A stretch of 64,000 nt of DNA from Pseudomonas azotoformans (GTDB lineage Bacteria > Pseudomonadota > Gammaproteobacteria > Pseudomonadales > Pseudomonadaceae): the NCBI RefSeq assembly GCF_001579805.1, contig NZ_CP014546.1, positions 3,720,001-3,784,000 of the forward strand, in the 5' to 3' direction. A model generated the notes under the pieces. The model made no database searches. It saw only the letters and a list, made by a program, of their open reading frames with translations, and had not been told where the DNA came from. Positions 17,794-28,427 of this stretch are shown one piece after another (position 1 is the stretch's first letter; every line of letters begins with the position of its first letter). The translations under genes were made by a program, and so were the position numbers.

Positions 17794-18159
17794 TTATTGG
17801 CCGACCTTGAAGCTGTATTCACCGTTGCTCTTATGAGTGTCGACCGAGACCGCGTTCCACACCACTTTGTAGTTGCCGGCGGCCAAGGGGGCGGCCGGGG
17901 TGACGACCAGGACTTTCTTGTCGGCATCCGGTGTTTCCAGGCCCTTGATCGCCACTTCGGTGCCGTCCTTGCTCAAGGACACCTTGGTGAAGGTGGCCTC
18001 GACGCCTTCGCTGAAGGTCAGGCGCAGGTCCTTGGGCGCGGCGACGCTGCTGTCGGCTGCCGGTTCAGCGCTCTTGAGGTGCGCGTGGGCAAATGCAGCG
18101 GAGGCGCCCAGCAGGGAGGCGAGCAGGGCGATGGTGGTGAGGCTTTTCTTGATCAACAT
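17794..18159 (-). CDS. copC: Periplasmic copper-binding protein CopC
   Basis: 121 residues: a 24-residue signal peptide, then mature HAHLKSAEPAAD. The N-terminal His, with Asp and His in VDTHKSNGEYSF near the C-terminus, forms the Cu(II) site of CopC; no Met-rich Cu(I) site is seen. The beta-sandwich marks LRLTFSEGVEATFTKV are clear. It is the first gene of the copC-copD pair and delivers or buffers copper in the periplasm. Confidence 0.92.
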   Translation of the reverse strand: MLIKKSLTTIALLASLLGASAAFAHAHLKSAEPAADSSVAAPKDLRLTFSEGVEATFTKVSLSKDGTEVAIKGLETPDADKKVLVVTPAAPLAAGNYKVVWNAVSVDTHKSNGEYSFKVGQ

Positions 18160-18177
18160 TGTTCAATACCTTCGAGG

Positions 18178-18621
18178 TCAGGGAGTCGGTAGAGCCATGT
18201 GCAGCAAGGGAAAGGGCTTGCCTTCGCCATCCAGCGGCGAGCGCGCGACCTGGATAAAACCATAATGCAGGTAGAAACCCACGGCCTGGGGGTTTTGTTC
18301 GTTCACGTCCACCGTGAGGGTGTCGTGACGGGCGCGGGCGTGGTCCAGCAACTGGCGGCCAATGCTTTGGCCGCGGCGGTCGGGCTCGATGAACAGCATT
18401 TCCACGTTGTGCCCGCCGGTGCCGATAAAACCGGCGATGCCGTTCTGGTCTTCATACACCCACACCTCCAGCGCGGGCATGGGCAGGTAGGCATCGCGCA
18501 CCAGGGGCAGCAGGCGTTGAATGTCATCCTCGGGGAGGAAATCATGGGTGGCCCGCACCGAACGCTCCCAGAGTGCGCCCAGCACGGGGTCGTCGGTGGC
18601 CACGCGAGGTCGAATAGTCAT
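18178..18621 (-). CDS. GNAT family N-acetyltransferase (YjaB-like)
   Basis: 147 residues. The acetyl-CoA loop is IEPDRRGQSIGRQLLDHA near residue 78, followed by VDVNEQNPQAVGFYLHYGF, which is the C-terminal GNAT signature. The opening MTIRPRVATDDPVLGALWERSVRATH resembles the YjaB group. The substrate is unknown. It is on the same strand as copC but begins 18 bases upstream of its start, so it could be the first gene of a gnat-copC-copD transcript; functional linkage is not evident. Confidence 0.82.
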   Translation of the reverse strand: MTIRPRVATDDPVLGALWERSVRATHDFLPEDDIQRLLPLVRDAYLPMPALEVWVYEDQNGIAGFIGTGGHNVEMLFIEPDRRGQSIGRQLLDHARARHDTLTVDVNEQNPQAVGFYLHYGFIQVARSPLDGEGKPFPLLHMALPTP

Positions 18622-18764
18622 TGCAATGATCCTTCATGGGGACCGCGATCCTAACCAATCCCATTTCCAGGGGAAAGGTTCGCGTCAGAAGTTTCATTAT
18701 GGCCTGTCGCCGCGATCTAGAGCCGATGGTAGTCTTTAAGCCAAGTTGTTGTCAGGGAGCCCTT

Positions 18765-19385
18765 ATGGGCAATCACAAGATCGGAATTCGTCGGGTCAAC
18801 GTCGAAAAAATCCTGCTGGCGGCGGAGAAAATCTTCGCCGAGAAAGGCTATGGCAGTACCGCCATGGCGGATATCGCCGAAGAAGTGCAACTGCCGCGCT
18901 CCAACCTGCATTACTACTTCACCACCAAGAGCGAGCTGTACAGCGCCGTGCTGTTCGACCTGCTGGAAGTGTGGAAGCAGGACGCCTTGAGTTTCGAGAC
19001 CTTCGATGACCCACGGGTGGTGCTCAGCAGTTACATCCGCGCCAAGATGCAACGCTCGCGTACCCGGCCCTATGGTTCGAAAGTCTGGGCCAATGAAATC
19101 ATCCATGGCGCGCCGACCCTCGGTGAAGCATTGGATGAAAGCCTGTACGACTGGGCCAAGATGAAGGAAGCGAAAATTCGCCAGTGGGTGGAAGACAAGC
19201 GCATCCTGCCGGTGGAGCCGTCGAGCCTGCTGTACATGATCTGGGCCTCGACCCAGCACTATGCCGACTTTGATCATCAGGTGAAGATCCTGAATGAGCA
19301 CCAGCCGTTGTCGGATATGCAGTTCGAGAAGGCGATTCAGACGGTGACAAGCGTGATTTTGCGGGGGATTGGGTTGGAGCCTTGA
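18765..19385 (+). CDS. TetR/AcrR family regulator of pyrimidine catabolism (RutR-like)
   Basis: 206 residues. The helix-turn-helix spans roughly residues 28-60 (MADIAEEVQLPRSNLHYYF), and the C-terminal domain with IWASTQHYADFDHQV resembles the RutR/YcdC ligand domain that senses uracil. AGGGAG precedes the ATG I chose; longer in-frame starts upstream have no ribosome site. It converges on preA and so is probably the local regulator of the pyd/pre genes (inference from position and family). Confidence 0.8.
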   Translation: MGNHKIGIRRVNVEKILLAAEKIFAEKGYGSTAMADIAEEVQLPRSNLHYYFTTKSELYSAVLFDLLEVWKQDALSFETFDDPRVVLSSYIRAKMQRSRTRPYGSKVWANEIIHGAPTLGEALDESLYDWAKMKEAKIRQWVEDKRILPVEPSSLLYMIWASTQHYADFDHQVKILNEHQPLSDMQFEKAIQTVTSVILRGIGLEP

Positions 19386-19410
19386 GCCTTATGGTGACGC
19401 TGGTTGTTGT

Positions 19411-19445
19411 TGTGGTGAGCGGGGCAAGCAAGCCCGCTCACCACA
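19411..19445. repeat. REP-like hairpin between convergent genes
   Basis: TGTGGTGAGCGGG and CCCGCTCACCACA form a perfect 13-bp stem around nine bases. It lies between the tetR and preA stops and could limit read-through on both strands. Confidence 0.75.
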
Positions 19446-19452
19446 GGTTTGA

Positions 19453-20727
19453 CTACACCGCCTCCCGGTAGGGATTCCTCGGATCCTGCGTCCAATTCAA
19501 GAACGGCTTGCCGGTATCCATCGGCACCATTTCGATACAGTCCGCCACCGGGCAGGTGATCTGGCACAGGTTGCAGCCGACGCACTCGTCATCGATCACC
19601 TCGTATTTATGCGTGCCATCCGGCTGTTTCAAACTGGCGATGGCCTGGTGCGAAGTGTCCTCACAGGCAATATGGCAACGCCCGCAGCCAATGCAGGCCT
19701 CCTGATCGATCTTCGCAATCACCTGATAGTTGATGTCCAGGTACTTCCAGTCCGTGGTGTTGCCCACTGCATGCCCGGAAAAGTCCTGCAGGCTGTTGTA
19801 GCCCTGACTGTCCATCCACCGCGACAGCCCGTCCTTCATCTCTTCCACAATCCGAAACCCATGCAGCATCGCCGCCGTGCACACCTGCACTGCGCCGCAG
19901 CCCAGGGCGACAAACTCCGCCGCGTCACGCCAGTTGCCGATGCCGCCAATGCCGCAGATCGGCAAGCCTTGGGTCTGCGGGTCGCGGGCGATTTCGGCGA
20001 CCATGTTCAGCGCAATCGGCTTGACCGCCGAGCCGCAATAACCGCCATGAGTGCTTTGCGTGCCCACCACCGGCAACGCGACCATGCGTTCCAGGTCCAC
20101 GCTGGTGATGGAGTTGATAGTGTTGATCAACGACACCGCGTCCGCCCCCCCACGATACGCCGCCCGCGCCGCCACGCGGATGTCGGTGATATTCGGCGTG
20201 AGCTTGACGATCACCGGCAGTGAGCAATACGTCTTGCACCAGCGAGTCACCTGTTCCACATATTCCGGCACCTGGCCCACCGCCGCGCCCATGCCGCGTT
20301 CGGGCATGCCGTGGGGGCAACCGAAGTTCAGTTCGATACCGTCGCAGCCGGTGGCTTCCACCAGCGGCAGGATATTTTTCCAGGACTCCTCGACGCACGG
20401 CACCATCAGCGACACGATCAGCGCGCGGTCGGGCCAGTCCTTTTTCACCTGGGTGATTTCCCGCAGGTTGATCTCCAGCGAGCGGTCGGTGATCAGCTCG
20501 ATATTGTTGATGCCCAGCACTTCACGGTTGGCGCCGTAATGCGCCGAGTAGCGTGACGACACGTTGACCGCTGCCGGATCCTCGCCCAGGGTTTTCCACA
20601 CCACGCCGCCCCAGCCGGCTTCGAAGGCGCGCACCACGTTGTAGGCCTTGTCGGTGGGCGGCGCGGAGGCCAGCCAGAACGGGTTGGGGGCTTTGATGCC
20701 GGCAAATACAATCGAGAGATCGGCCAT
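19453..20727 (-). CDS. preA: NAD+-dependent dihydropyrimidine dehydrogenase subunit PreA
   Basis: 424 residues: an FMN-binding dihydroorotate-dehydrogenase-like barrel with the active Cys in NFGCPHGMPERGMG near residue 130, then a C-terminal ferredoxin domain with two 4Fe-4S motifs, CIGCGRCHIAC and CVGCNLCQITC. With PreT it reduces uracil and thymine to the 5,6-dihydro form, the first step of reductive pyrimidine breakdown. The start overlaps the PreT stop by one base (TAATG), so translation is coupled. Confidence 0.95.
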   Translation of the reverse strand: MADLSIVFAGIKAPNPFWLASAPPTDKAYNVVRAFEAGWGGVVWKTLGEDPAAVNVSSRYSAHYGANREVLGINNIELITDRSLEINLREITQVKKDWPDRALIVSLMVPCVEESWKNILPLVEATGCDGIELNFGCPHGMPERGMGAAVGQVPEYVEQVTRWCKTYCSLPVIVKLTPNITDIRVAARAAYRGGADAVSLINTINSITSVDLERMVALPVVGTQSTHGGYCGSAVKPIALNMVAEIARDPQTQGLPICGIGGIGNWRDAAEFVALGCGAVQVCTAAMLHGFRIVEEMKDGLSRWMDSQGYNSLQDFSGHAVGNTTDWKYLDINYQVIAKIDQEACIGCGRCHIACEDTSHQAIASLKQPDGTHKYEVIDDECVGCNLCQITCPVADCIEMVPMDTGKPFLNWTQDPRNPYREAV

Positions 20728-22094
20728 TACGCAGCCTCCACATTCAGCATGAGTTGGGCGTGCATGGCCTCGGCGGCCAGCTTGCCGTGTTGCACCGCCT
20801 GCACGGTGAGGTCTTGGCCGAGGCTGACGCAATCGCCACCCGCGTACACACCGGGAATGCTGGTGCGCAGCTGTTCATCGACGAATATCCGCTCACCGAC
20901 ACGCTGCAGTTGCTGGGCCAGCGGATCGTGCAGTGCCGTGTTATCGAAGCCCTGGCCGATGGCCTTGAAGATCGCATCGGCCGCCAGTTCGAAGGTTTCG
21001 CCGGTCGGGTGCAAACGGCCGTTTTCCATGCGTGTGCGCAAGAAGCGCATGCCACGCACATGGCCCTGATCGTCCAGCAGCACTGCTTCCGGCTGGGCCC
21101 AGGTCAGCAGGCGCACCTGGTTGGCCTTGGCGATATCCTGTTCGTGATGAGTGGCGCCCATGTCTGCCAAGCCACGGCGGTACACGAGGTTGACATCGCG
21201 GGCACCGAGACGGGCCATCTGCACGGCCATGTCGATGGCGGTGTTGCCGGCGCCGAGCACGATGCAGCGATCGGCCAGGGGCAGTTGGGTCAGGTCGTCG
21301 GCCTGGCGCAGTTCGCGGATGTAATCGGTGGCGGCAAGCAGGCCGGGGGCGTCCTCAAAGGGCAGGCCGAGCTGTTTGCTGGCGGCCAGGCCGAGGCCGA
21401 GGAACACTGAGTCGAATTGCTGGTGCAGTTCACTCAGCGTGAGGTTGTCTCCCAGACGCTGTCCGTGGCGAATCTCGATGCCACCAATCTGCAGGAGGAA
21501 ATCCAACTCCTTCTGCGCGAAGTCATCCACCAGCTTGTACTTGGCGATCCCGTATTCATTCAGGCCACCGGCTTTTTCACGGGCTTCGAAGATCACCACG
21601 TCATGGCCGTGCAAGGCGCTGCGGTGGGCACAGGCCAGCCCCGCAGGCCCGGCGCCGACCACGGCGATGCGCTTGCCGGTAGCGGCGGCGCGGTGGAAGG
21701 GGTGTTCGCTGAAGTGCGCATTGTCGACGGCATAACGTTGCAACAGGCCGATCAGCACTGGGGCGCATTCTTCAGCGTTGTTACGCACGCACGCTTGCTG
21801 GCACAGAATTTCGGTGGGGCAGACCCGGGCGCAACTGCCGCCAAGGATGTTGGCCGAGAGGATTTTTTGCGCGGCGCCTTGCACGTTTTCGGTGTGGATG
21901 TTGCGGATGAACGACGGGATGTCGATCTCGCTGGGGCATGCATTCACGCACGGCGCGTCGTAGCAATACAGGCAGCGCGAGGCTTCCAGTTGGGCCTGCC
22001 GGGCGTTGAGCGGTGGCGCCAGGTCGGTGAAATGGCTGGCGAGCGTCGGTCCATCCTCAGCGGGATGGGGGAGGTGGGTCAGGGTCTGGATCAC
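20727..22094 (-). CDS. preT: NAD+-dependent dihydropyrimidine dehydrogenase subunit PreT
   Basis: 455 residues of the glutamate-synthase small-subunit type. N-terminal Fe-S cysteines are in CLYCYDAPCVNACP and SCARVCPTEILCQQAC; the FAD motif is VVGAGPAGLACAH and a second NAD motif is VLGAGNTAIDMA. It passes electrons from NADH to PreA. I took the GTG start (VIQTLTHLPH) with GAGG upstream; the frame stays open for 40 more codons, but these cross a REP element and look non-coding. Confidence 0.92.
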   Translation of the reverse strand: MIQTLTHLPHPAEDGPTLASHFTDLAPPLNARQAQLEASRCLYCYDAPCVNACPSEIDIPSFIRNIHTENVQGAAQKILSANILGGSCARVCPTEILCQQACVRNNAEECAPVLIGLLQRYAVDNAHFSEHPFHRAAATGKRIAVVGAGPAGLACAHRSALHGHDVVIFEAREKAGGLNEYGIAKYKLVDDFAQKELDFLLQIGGIEIRHGQRLGDNLTLSELHQQFDSVFLGLGLAASKQLGLPFEDAPGLLAATDYIRELRQADDLTQLPLADRCIVLGAGNTAIDMAVQMARLGARDVNLVYRRGLADMGATHHEQDIAKANQVRLLTWAQPEAVLLDDQGHVRGMRFLRTRMENGRLHPTGETFELAADAIFKAIGQGFDNTALHDPLAQQLQRVGERIFVDEQLRTSIPGVYAGGDCVSLGQDLTVQAVQHGKLAAEAMHAQLMLNVEAA

Positions 22095-22164
22095 GGTGTT
22101 GGCCTCACGGTTATTGAGGTGCTGCCTCTGATGGGCATTGGTTTTTGTGTTGCCTGTACTGGCC

Positions 22165-22258
22165 TCATTGCAGGCAAGCCAGCTCCCACATGGGATCGGG
22201 TTCACATCGTTCAAATGTGGGAGCCGGCGGTGCGACGATTCGACTTGCCCGCGATAGG
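22165..22258. repeat. REP doublet between hydA and preT
   Basis: Two inverted copies of a GGCAAGCCAGCTCCCACA-type sequence: one at 22173-22190, the other reading TGTGGGAGCCGG from 22216. This is a different REP sub-type from the one at 6662. It occupies most of the 177-base gap inside the operon. Confidence 0.75.
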
Positions 22259-22271
22259 CCGAAGGCCGCTT

Positions 22272-23768
<1,497 letters not shown>

Positions 23769-23786
23769 TTACCGAGGGTCAGTTAG

Positions 23787-23808
23787 TTCCTGTCATCGGT
23801 GACAGGAA
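23787..23808. promoter_or_regulatory. Inverted repeat, likely operator upstream of hydA
   Basis: TTCCTGTCA, four bases, then TGACAGGAA: perfect 9-bp arms, 76 bases before the hydA start. Related TGACAG cores recur at 23943 and 24048. A TetR-type operator fits the size. The lack of a T-run makes a terminator unlikely. Confidence 0.6.
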
Positions 23809-24070
23809 TAGAAACTAGCCCGAGTTTTTAGATTGGGCAAGAAGATTTTTCATAAGCTTATATCTTGATTAACTATATGATTTATAAGTATAAAAATAGA
23901 AAATCACCAAAATGTAGCGTGCTCTCACCATTTTGACGCACTTGACAGGTTCTTAAATTGAGCAACATTTCTTATTGCAAATCAGATGCTTGAGACTTGC
24001 CTCTTGACGGGGCAGGGAAATAAAAATAATTGTGTTGCACCAGATTGAGTCCTGACAGTTCGGGCAACTT

Positions 24071-24097
24071 CCACGTTATCTAGCCTGAGTAACGTGG
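24071..24097. promoter_or_regulatory. Inverted repeat in the divergent region
   Basis: CCACGTTA and TAACGTGG are perfect 8-bp arms around 11 bases. It lies about 150 bases upstream of the candidate sigma-54 promoter, a typical distance for an activator site, but the sequence does not match the NtrC consensus as I know it. Confidence 0.45.
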
Positions 24098-24248
24098 CAA
24101 GTACCGAAGGCTCACTCGGAAAGCTGATAAACATCAGCGAGTTATATAAGCGGTGCGGGTGCGGTAACGGTTGTCGGCACGGATATTGAGTGCAGTGGCG
24201 GCTGGCCGGGCCCGTGATGTCATGTTGTTTACGAGGTACTCCGGCCAC

Positions 24249-24264
24249 CGGCACACACCGTGCA
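24249..24264 (+). promoter_or_regulatory. Candidate sigma-54 promoter of the NCS1 importer
   Basis: CGGCACACACCGTGCA keeps GG and GC twelve bases apart and most of the -24/-12 consensus TGGCACG-N4-TTGC. Transcription would start near 24275, 28 bases before the ATG. It has three consensus mismatches, so this is a candidate only. Confidence 0.5.
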
Positions 24265-24302
24265 GGTGAGCAAAAATAATTCGAAAAAACCGTGGAGCGG
24301 CC

Positions 24303-25784
24303 ATGCAACAGAACAGATCGCAAGTCATTGAGCGCAACGGCCTGTACGAACTCGACGCCGGCCCCGACGTCCTCGACAGTCCGCGCTACAACCACGACAT
24401 GGCACCGACCAAGGTGCACGAACGCACCTGGAACAAGTGGCACATCACCGCGCTGTGGGTCGGCATGTCCATCTGCGTGCCCACCTACACCTTGGGCGGG
24501 GTGCTCACCGCGTATTTCGGCTTGTCGGTGGGCGAGGCGCTGATGGCGATCTTGCTGGCCAACATCGTGGTGTTGATCCCGCTGACCCTCAACGCCTTCC
24601 CTGGCACCAAGTACGGCATACCGTTTCCGGTGCTGCTGCGCTCGTCGTTCGGCATCCTGGGTTCCAACGTGCCATGCCTGATCCGCGCGCTGGTGGCCTG
24701 TGGTTGGTTTGGTATCCAGACAATGTTCGGCGGGCTGGCGATCCACCTGTTCCTCGGCTCGATTTTCGAGGGTTGGAAGTCCCTTGGCGGCACCGGTGAA
24801 GTGATCGGCTTCATGATTTTCTGGTGCCTGAACCTGTGGGTGGTGCTGCGTGGCGCCGAGTCGATCAAGCGGCTGGAGACCCTGTCGGCGCCGTTGCTGG
24901 TGGCGGTGGGCATTGGCCTGCTGGTGTGGGCGATGCCCAATGTATCCATCAGTGAGTTGATGGCGATTCCGCCGAAACGCCCGGAAGGCGCGAGCCTCAC
25001 CGGTTACTTCATGGCCGGCCTCACCGCGATGGTGGGTTTCTGGGCGACCCTATCGCTGAATATCCCGGACTTCAGCCGTTACGCCAACAGCCAGAAGGAC
25101 CAGATCCTTGGGCAGATCTTCGGCCTGCCGCTGACCATGTTCCTGTTCGCCGCCCTCGGCGTGATCATGACCGCCGCCTCGGTGAAACTGGTGGGCGTCA
25201 GCGTTTCCGACCCGGTGACCCTGATCGGGCATATCCAGAGCCCGGTGTGGGTGGCCATTGCGATGGCGCTGATCATCATCGCCACCTTGTCCACCAACAC
25301 GGCGGCGAACATTGTGTCGCCCACCAATGACTTCCAGAACATCGCGCCCAAGCTGATCAACCGCACCACGGCCGTGATCCTGACCGGCCTGGTGGGGCTG
25401 GCGCTGATGGGTCATGAGTTGCTGAAAAAGCTCGGCCTGATCGTATCCGACGTGAGCCTGGAAACCGTGTATTCCAACTGGTTGCTGGGCTATTCAAGCC
25501 TGCTGGGGCCCATTGCCGGGATCATGGTGGTGGACTACTTCATCACCCGCAAACAACAACTCGACCTGGCCGGCCTGTACCGCGACGACGTGTACCCGGC
25601 ATGGAACTGGAGCGGTTTCATCGCGTTCGGTGTGCCGGTGGTGCTGACCCTGCTGTCCCTGGGCAGCGATGCGTTCAGCTGGTTCTACAGCTACGGCTGG
25701 TTTACCGGCTCGGCGTTGGGCGGCCTGTTGTACTACGGCCTGAATGCCAAGCGCGGGGCCAGCCCGGTTGCCGTCAATCCATAA
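24303..25784 (+). CDS. NCS1 family nucleobase:cation symporter
   Basis: A 493-residue inner-membrane protein with about 12 helices. ERTWNKWHITALWVGMSICVPTYTLGG and FPVLLRSSFGILGSN are characteristic of NCS1 uracil/allantoin/hydantoin permeases. It is divergent from hydA and 27 bases upstream of the carbamoyl hydrolase gene. In this setting it most likely imports uracil, thymine or dihydropyrimidines, a role like that of PydX (inference). Confidence 0.9.
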   Translation: MQQNRSQVIERNGLYELDAGPDVLDSPRYNHDMAPTKVHERTWNKWHITALWVGMSICVPTYTLGGVLTAYFGLSVGEALMAILLANIVVLIPLTLNAFPGTKYGIPFPVLLRSSFGILGSNVPCLIRALVACGWFGIQTMFGGLAIHLFLGSIFEGWKSLGGTGEVIGFMIFWCLNLWVVLRGAESIKRLETLSAPLLVAVGIGLLVWAMPNVSISELMAIPPKRPEGASLTGYFMAGLTAMVGFWATLSLNIPDFSRYANSQKDQILGQIFGLPLTMFLFAALGVIMTAASVKLVGVSVSDPVTLIGHIQSPVWVAIAMALIIIATLSTNTAANIVSPTNDFQNIAPKLINRTTAVILTGLVGLALMGHELLKKLGLIVSDVSLETVYSNWLLGYSSLLGPIAGIMVVDYFITRKQQLDLAGLYRDDVYPAWNWSGFIAFGVPVVLTLLSLGSDAFSWFYSYGWFTGSALGGLLYYGLNAKRGASPVAVNP

Positions 25785-25811
25785 GAAAAAACCAGCCTGA
25801 GGAGATCACTC

Positions 25812-27080
25812 ATGAACGCTGCCCTCGACGTCCTGCAAATCAACCGCGACCGCCTGTGGCAGTCGCTGATGGACCTGGCCAAGCTCGGCGCCACGCCCAA
25901 GGGCGGTGTGTGTCGCCTGGCCCTCACCGACCTGGATCGCAAGGCCCGCGACCTGTTCGTGCAGTGGTGCGAAGAGGCCGGCTGCACGGTGACCGTGGAT
26001 GGCATCGGCAACATCTTCGCCCGTCGTCCGGGGCGTAATCCGAACCTGCCACCGGTGATGACCGGCAGCCACATCGACACCCAGCCCACCGGCGGCAAGT
26101 TCGACGGTTGCTTCGGCGTGCTGGCGGGTGTGGAAGTACTGCGCACCCTCAACGACCTGAATGTAGAAACCGAGGCGCCGTTGGAAGTGGTGGTGTGGAC
26201 CAACGAAGAGGGCTCGCGTTTTCCGCCGTGCATGATGGGCTCGGGCGTGTTCGCCGAGAAGTTCACCCTGGCCGATACGTTGGCCAAGGTCGATGCGGAC
26301 GGCGTCAGCGTGGGCGATGCGCTGAACGCGATTGGCTACGCGGGTGCGCGGCCGGTCAGCGGGCATAAGGTGGGTGCTTATTTCGAGGCGCACATCGAAC
26401 AGGGGCCGATTCTTGAAGACGAGAAAAAAACCATCGGCGTGGTGCTGGGCGCCCTCGGACAGAAGTGGTTCGACCTGAAACTGCGCGGCGTCGAGGCCCA
26501 TGCAGGGCCGACGCCGATGCACCTGCGCAAGGATGCCCTGGTGGGCGCCGCGGCGGTGGTGGCGGCGGTGAATGCGGCGGCGCTTGGGCATCAACCCCAT
26601 GCCTGCGGCACCGTCGGTTGCCTGCAGGCTTACCCCGGCTCGCGCAACGTGATTCCGGGTGAAGTGCGCATGACCCTGGACTTCCGTCATCTGGAGCCGG
26701 CGCGCCTGGACTCGATGATTGCCCAGGTGCGCAAGGTGATTGAAGACACCTGTGCCAAGCATGGCTTGAGCTTCGAGATGGAACCCACGGCCGATTTTCC
26801 GCCGCTGTATTTCGACAAGGGCTGTGTGGACGCAGTGCGGGAGGCCGCCAATAGCCTGGGCTTGTCGAACATGGACATCGTCAGTGGGGCAGGGCATGAC
26901 GCGATCTTCGTGGCCGAACTGGGCCCGGCGGGCATGATTTTTGTGCCCTGCGAGGGCGGCATCAGCCACAACGAAATCGAAAACGCCGCCCCGGATGACC
27001 TGGCGGCGGGGTGTGCGGTGTTGCTAAAGGCGATGGTCGCCGCTTCGGCAGCCATCGCCAGCGGCAAGCTGGCGGCCTGA
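25812..27080 (+). CDS. Zn-dependent N-carbamoyl-beta-alanine amidohydrolase (beta-ureidopropionase)
   Basis: A 422-residue member of the M20-like hydantoinase/carbamoylase family. Metal ligands lie in GSHIDTQPTGGKFDGCFG and TNEEGSRFPPCMMGS; SGAGHDAIFVA and GGISHNEIE complete the site. It releases ammonia and CO2 from N-carbamoyl-beta-alanine, the last step of reductive pyrimidine breakdown, giving beta-alanine. AGGAGA precedes the ATG. The family also contains allantoate and L-carbamoylase enzymes, but the neighbours favour this role. Confidence 0.88.
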   Translation: MNAALDVLQINRDRLWQSLMDLAKLGATPKGGVCRLALTDLDRKARDLFVQWCEEAGCTVTVDGIGNIFARRPGRNPNLPPVMTGSHIDTQPTGGKFDGCFGVLAGVEVLRTLNDLNVETEAPLEVVVWTNEEGSRFPPCMMGSGVFAEKFTLADTLAKVDADGVSVGDALNAIGYAGARPVSGHKVGAYFEAHIEQGPILEDEKKTIGVVLGALGQKWFDLKLRGVEAHAGPTPMHLRKDALVGAAAVVAAVNAAALGHQPHACGTVGCLQAYPGSRNVIPGEVRMTLDFRHLEPARLDSMIAQVRKVIEDTCAKHGLSFEMEPTADFPPLYFDKGCVDAVREAANSLGLSNMDIVSGAGHDAIFVAELGPAGMIFVPCEGGISHNEIENAAPDDLAAGCAVLLKAMVAASAAIASGKLAA

Positions 27081-27090
27081 GTGGCGCTTG

Positions 27091-27588
27091 CTAGGCCAGT
27101 TCGGTGGCGGTGTTTTTCACCACCGCCAACTCCGGATGCGCCACCAACTTATCGATGTGCAACTCATCATTGTTCAACCAGGTCTCCGTCAGCACCCGGT
27201 AATGCTCCATGTCCCGGCAGCGCATGCGCAAGCTGTAGTCAAACGGGCCGCTGATCAACTGGCATTCGAACACCTGCGGGCAAGCCTTGACGCAGGCTTC
27301 GAAGGCTTTTTGCGCCGAGCGCCCGCTCTGGTTGGACAAGGCCACCAGCACCAGCAACGACAGGCCTGGCGAGACCATCTGCACATCAATGATCGCCCCA
27401 TACCCACGGATCACCCCGCGCCGCTCCAGCTTGCGCACCCGTTCCAGGCAGGGCCTGGGCGTGAGGTGCACCAGCGACGAGAGCTTTTCGTAGGTGATAC
27501 GCCCTTGATGGCGCAGCACTTCGATGATGGCTTCATCGATGCGGTCCAGCGCGGGGGAGGAATGGGGTCCGTTGGCCTTGGTATCCAT
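27091..27588 (-). CDS. Lrp/AsnC family transcriptional regulator
   Basis: About 165 residues. The N-terminal winged helix-turn-helix is LDRIDEAIIEVLRHQGRITYEKLSSLVHLTPRPCLERVRKLE; the C-terminal half is the ligand-binding RAM domain. The start I chose lies five bases after the ABC ATPase stop; a GTG nine bases earlier would overlap it. It is the last gene of the amino-acid importer operon and probably regulates it and ctlX-ocd in response to an imported amino acid (inference). It converges on the carbamoyl hydrolase gene. Confidence 0.88.
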   Translation of the reverse strand: MDTKANGPHSSPALDRIDEAIIEVLRHQGRITYEKLSSLVHLTPRPCLERVRKLERRGVIRGYGAIIDVQMVSPGLSLLVLVALSNQSGRSAQKAFEACVKACPQVFECQLISGPFDYSLRMRCRDMEHYRVLTETWLNNDELHIDKLVAHPELAVVKNTATELA

Positions 27589-27593
27589 GGGTT

Positions 27594-28424
27594 TCACTTC
27601 AAACGGTTGGAAAGAAATTGCTGCAAGCGTTCGCTGTTGGGGTGGTCGAGGATCCTGGCGTCGCCGTGTTCCTCAACCCGGCCCTGGTGCAAGAACAGCA
27701 CTTGGCTGGACACCTGGCGGGCAAAGCCCATTTCGTGGGTGACCATCAGCATGGTACGACCTTCCTCGGCCAACGTCTGTATGACTTTGAGGACTTCTCC
27801 TACAAGTTCTGGGTCGAGTGCGGAAGTCGGCTCATCGAACAGGATAATCTCCGGCTCCATCGCCAAGGCCCGCGCAATCGCCACGCGCTGTTGTTGGCCG
27901 CCGGAGAGAAACGCCGGGTACTGATCCGCCACGCGGCCCGGCAGGCCGACCTTGTCCAAGTACAGGCGCGCGCGTTTCTCCGCCTCGGCGGCGCTCACGC
28001 CCAGCACCCGGCGCGGAGCCATGGTGATGTTTTCCAGCACGGTCATGTGGCTCCACAGGTTGAAGTGCTGGAACACCATGGCCAGGCGTGTGCGCAGGTT
28101 CTGCAATTGAGCTTGATGCGGCGCACGGGTGCCGGCACGGCCCTGGCGCATTTCGATACTGATGCCGTCCAGGGTGATCACCCCGGCATCCGGCTGTTCG
28201 AGGAAATTGATGCAGCGCAGCATCGTGCTTTTGCCCGAGCCGCTGGCGCCGATCAGGCTGATCACATCACCCTGGCGCGCATTCAGGGAAACCCCCTTGA
28301 GCACTTCGTGTTCGCCGTAGCGTTTGTGGATGCCTTCGACTTGCAGCTTGATGGCTGCAGTGGCGGGTTTGGCAACGGGTTCGTCAATGGGATAAGCGGC
28401 CAGGGCCTGCGCGGACTGATTCAT
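27594..28424 (-). CDS. Amino-acid ABC transporter ATP-binding protein
   Basis: 276 residues. Walker A is GASGSGKST near residue 56, Q-loop VFQHFNLW, signature LSGGQQQR, Walker B ILFDEPTSALD and the switch His in VTHEMGFA. It belongs to the polar amino-acid uptake (HisP/AotP) group. An extra 25-residue N-terminal stretch rich in Ala and Pro precedes the first strand. It energises the two permeases directly upstream. Confidence 0.95.
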   Translation of the reverse strand: MNQSAQALAAYPIDEPVAKPATAAIKLQVEGIHKRYGEHEVLKGVSLNARQGDVISLIGASGSGKSTMLRCINFLEQPDAGVITLDGISIEMRQGRAGTRAPHQAQLQNLRTRLAMVFQHFNLWSHMTVLENITMAPRRVLGVSAAEAEKRARLYLDKVGLPGRVADQYPAFLSGGQQQRVAIARALAMEPEIILFDEPTSALDPELVGEVLKVIQTLAEEGRTMLMVTHEMGFARQVSSQVLFLHQGRVEEHGDARILDHPNSERLQQFLSNRLK

Positions 28425-28427
28425 GGG

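Noticed and set aside
23982..24746. Minus-strand open frame crossing the NCS1 gene start
   Set aside because: Low-complexity His/Gln/Arg content and overlap with a certain gene on the other strand.
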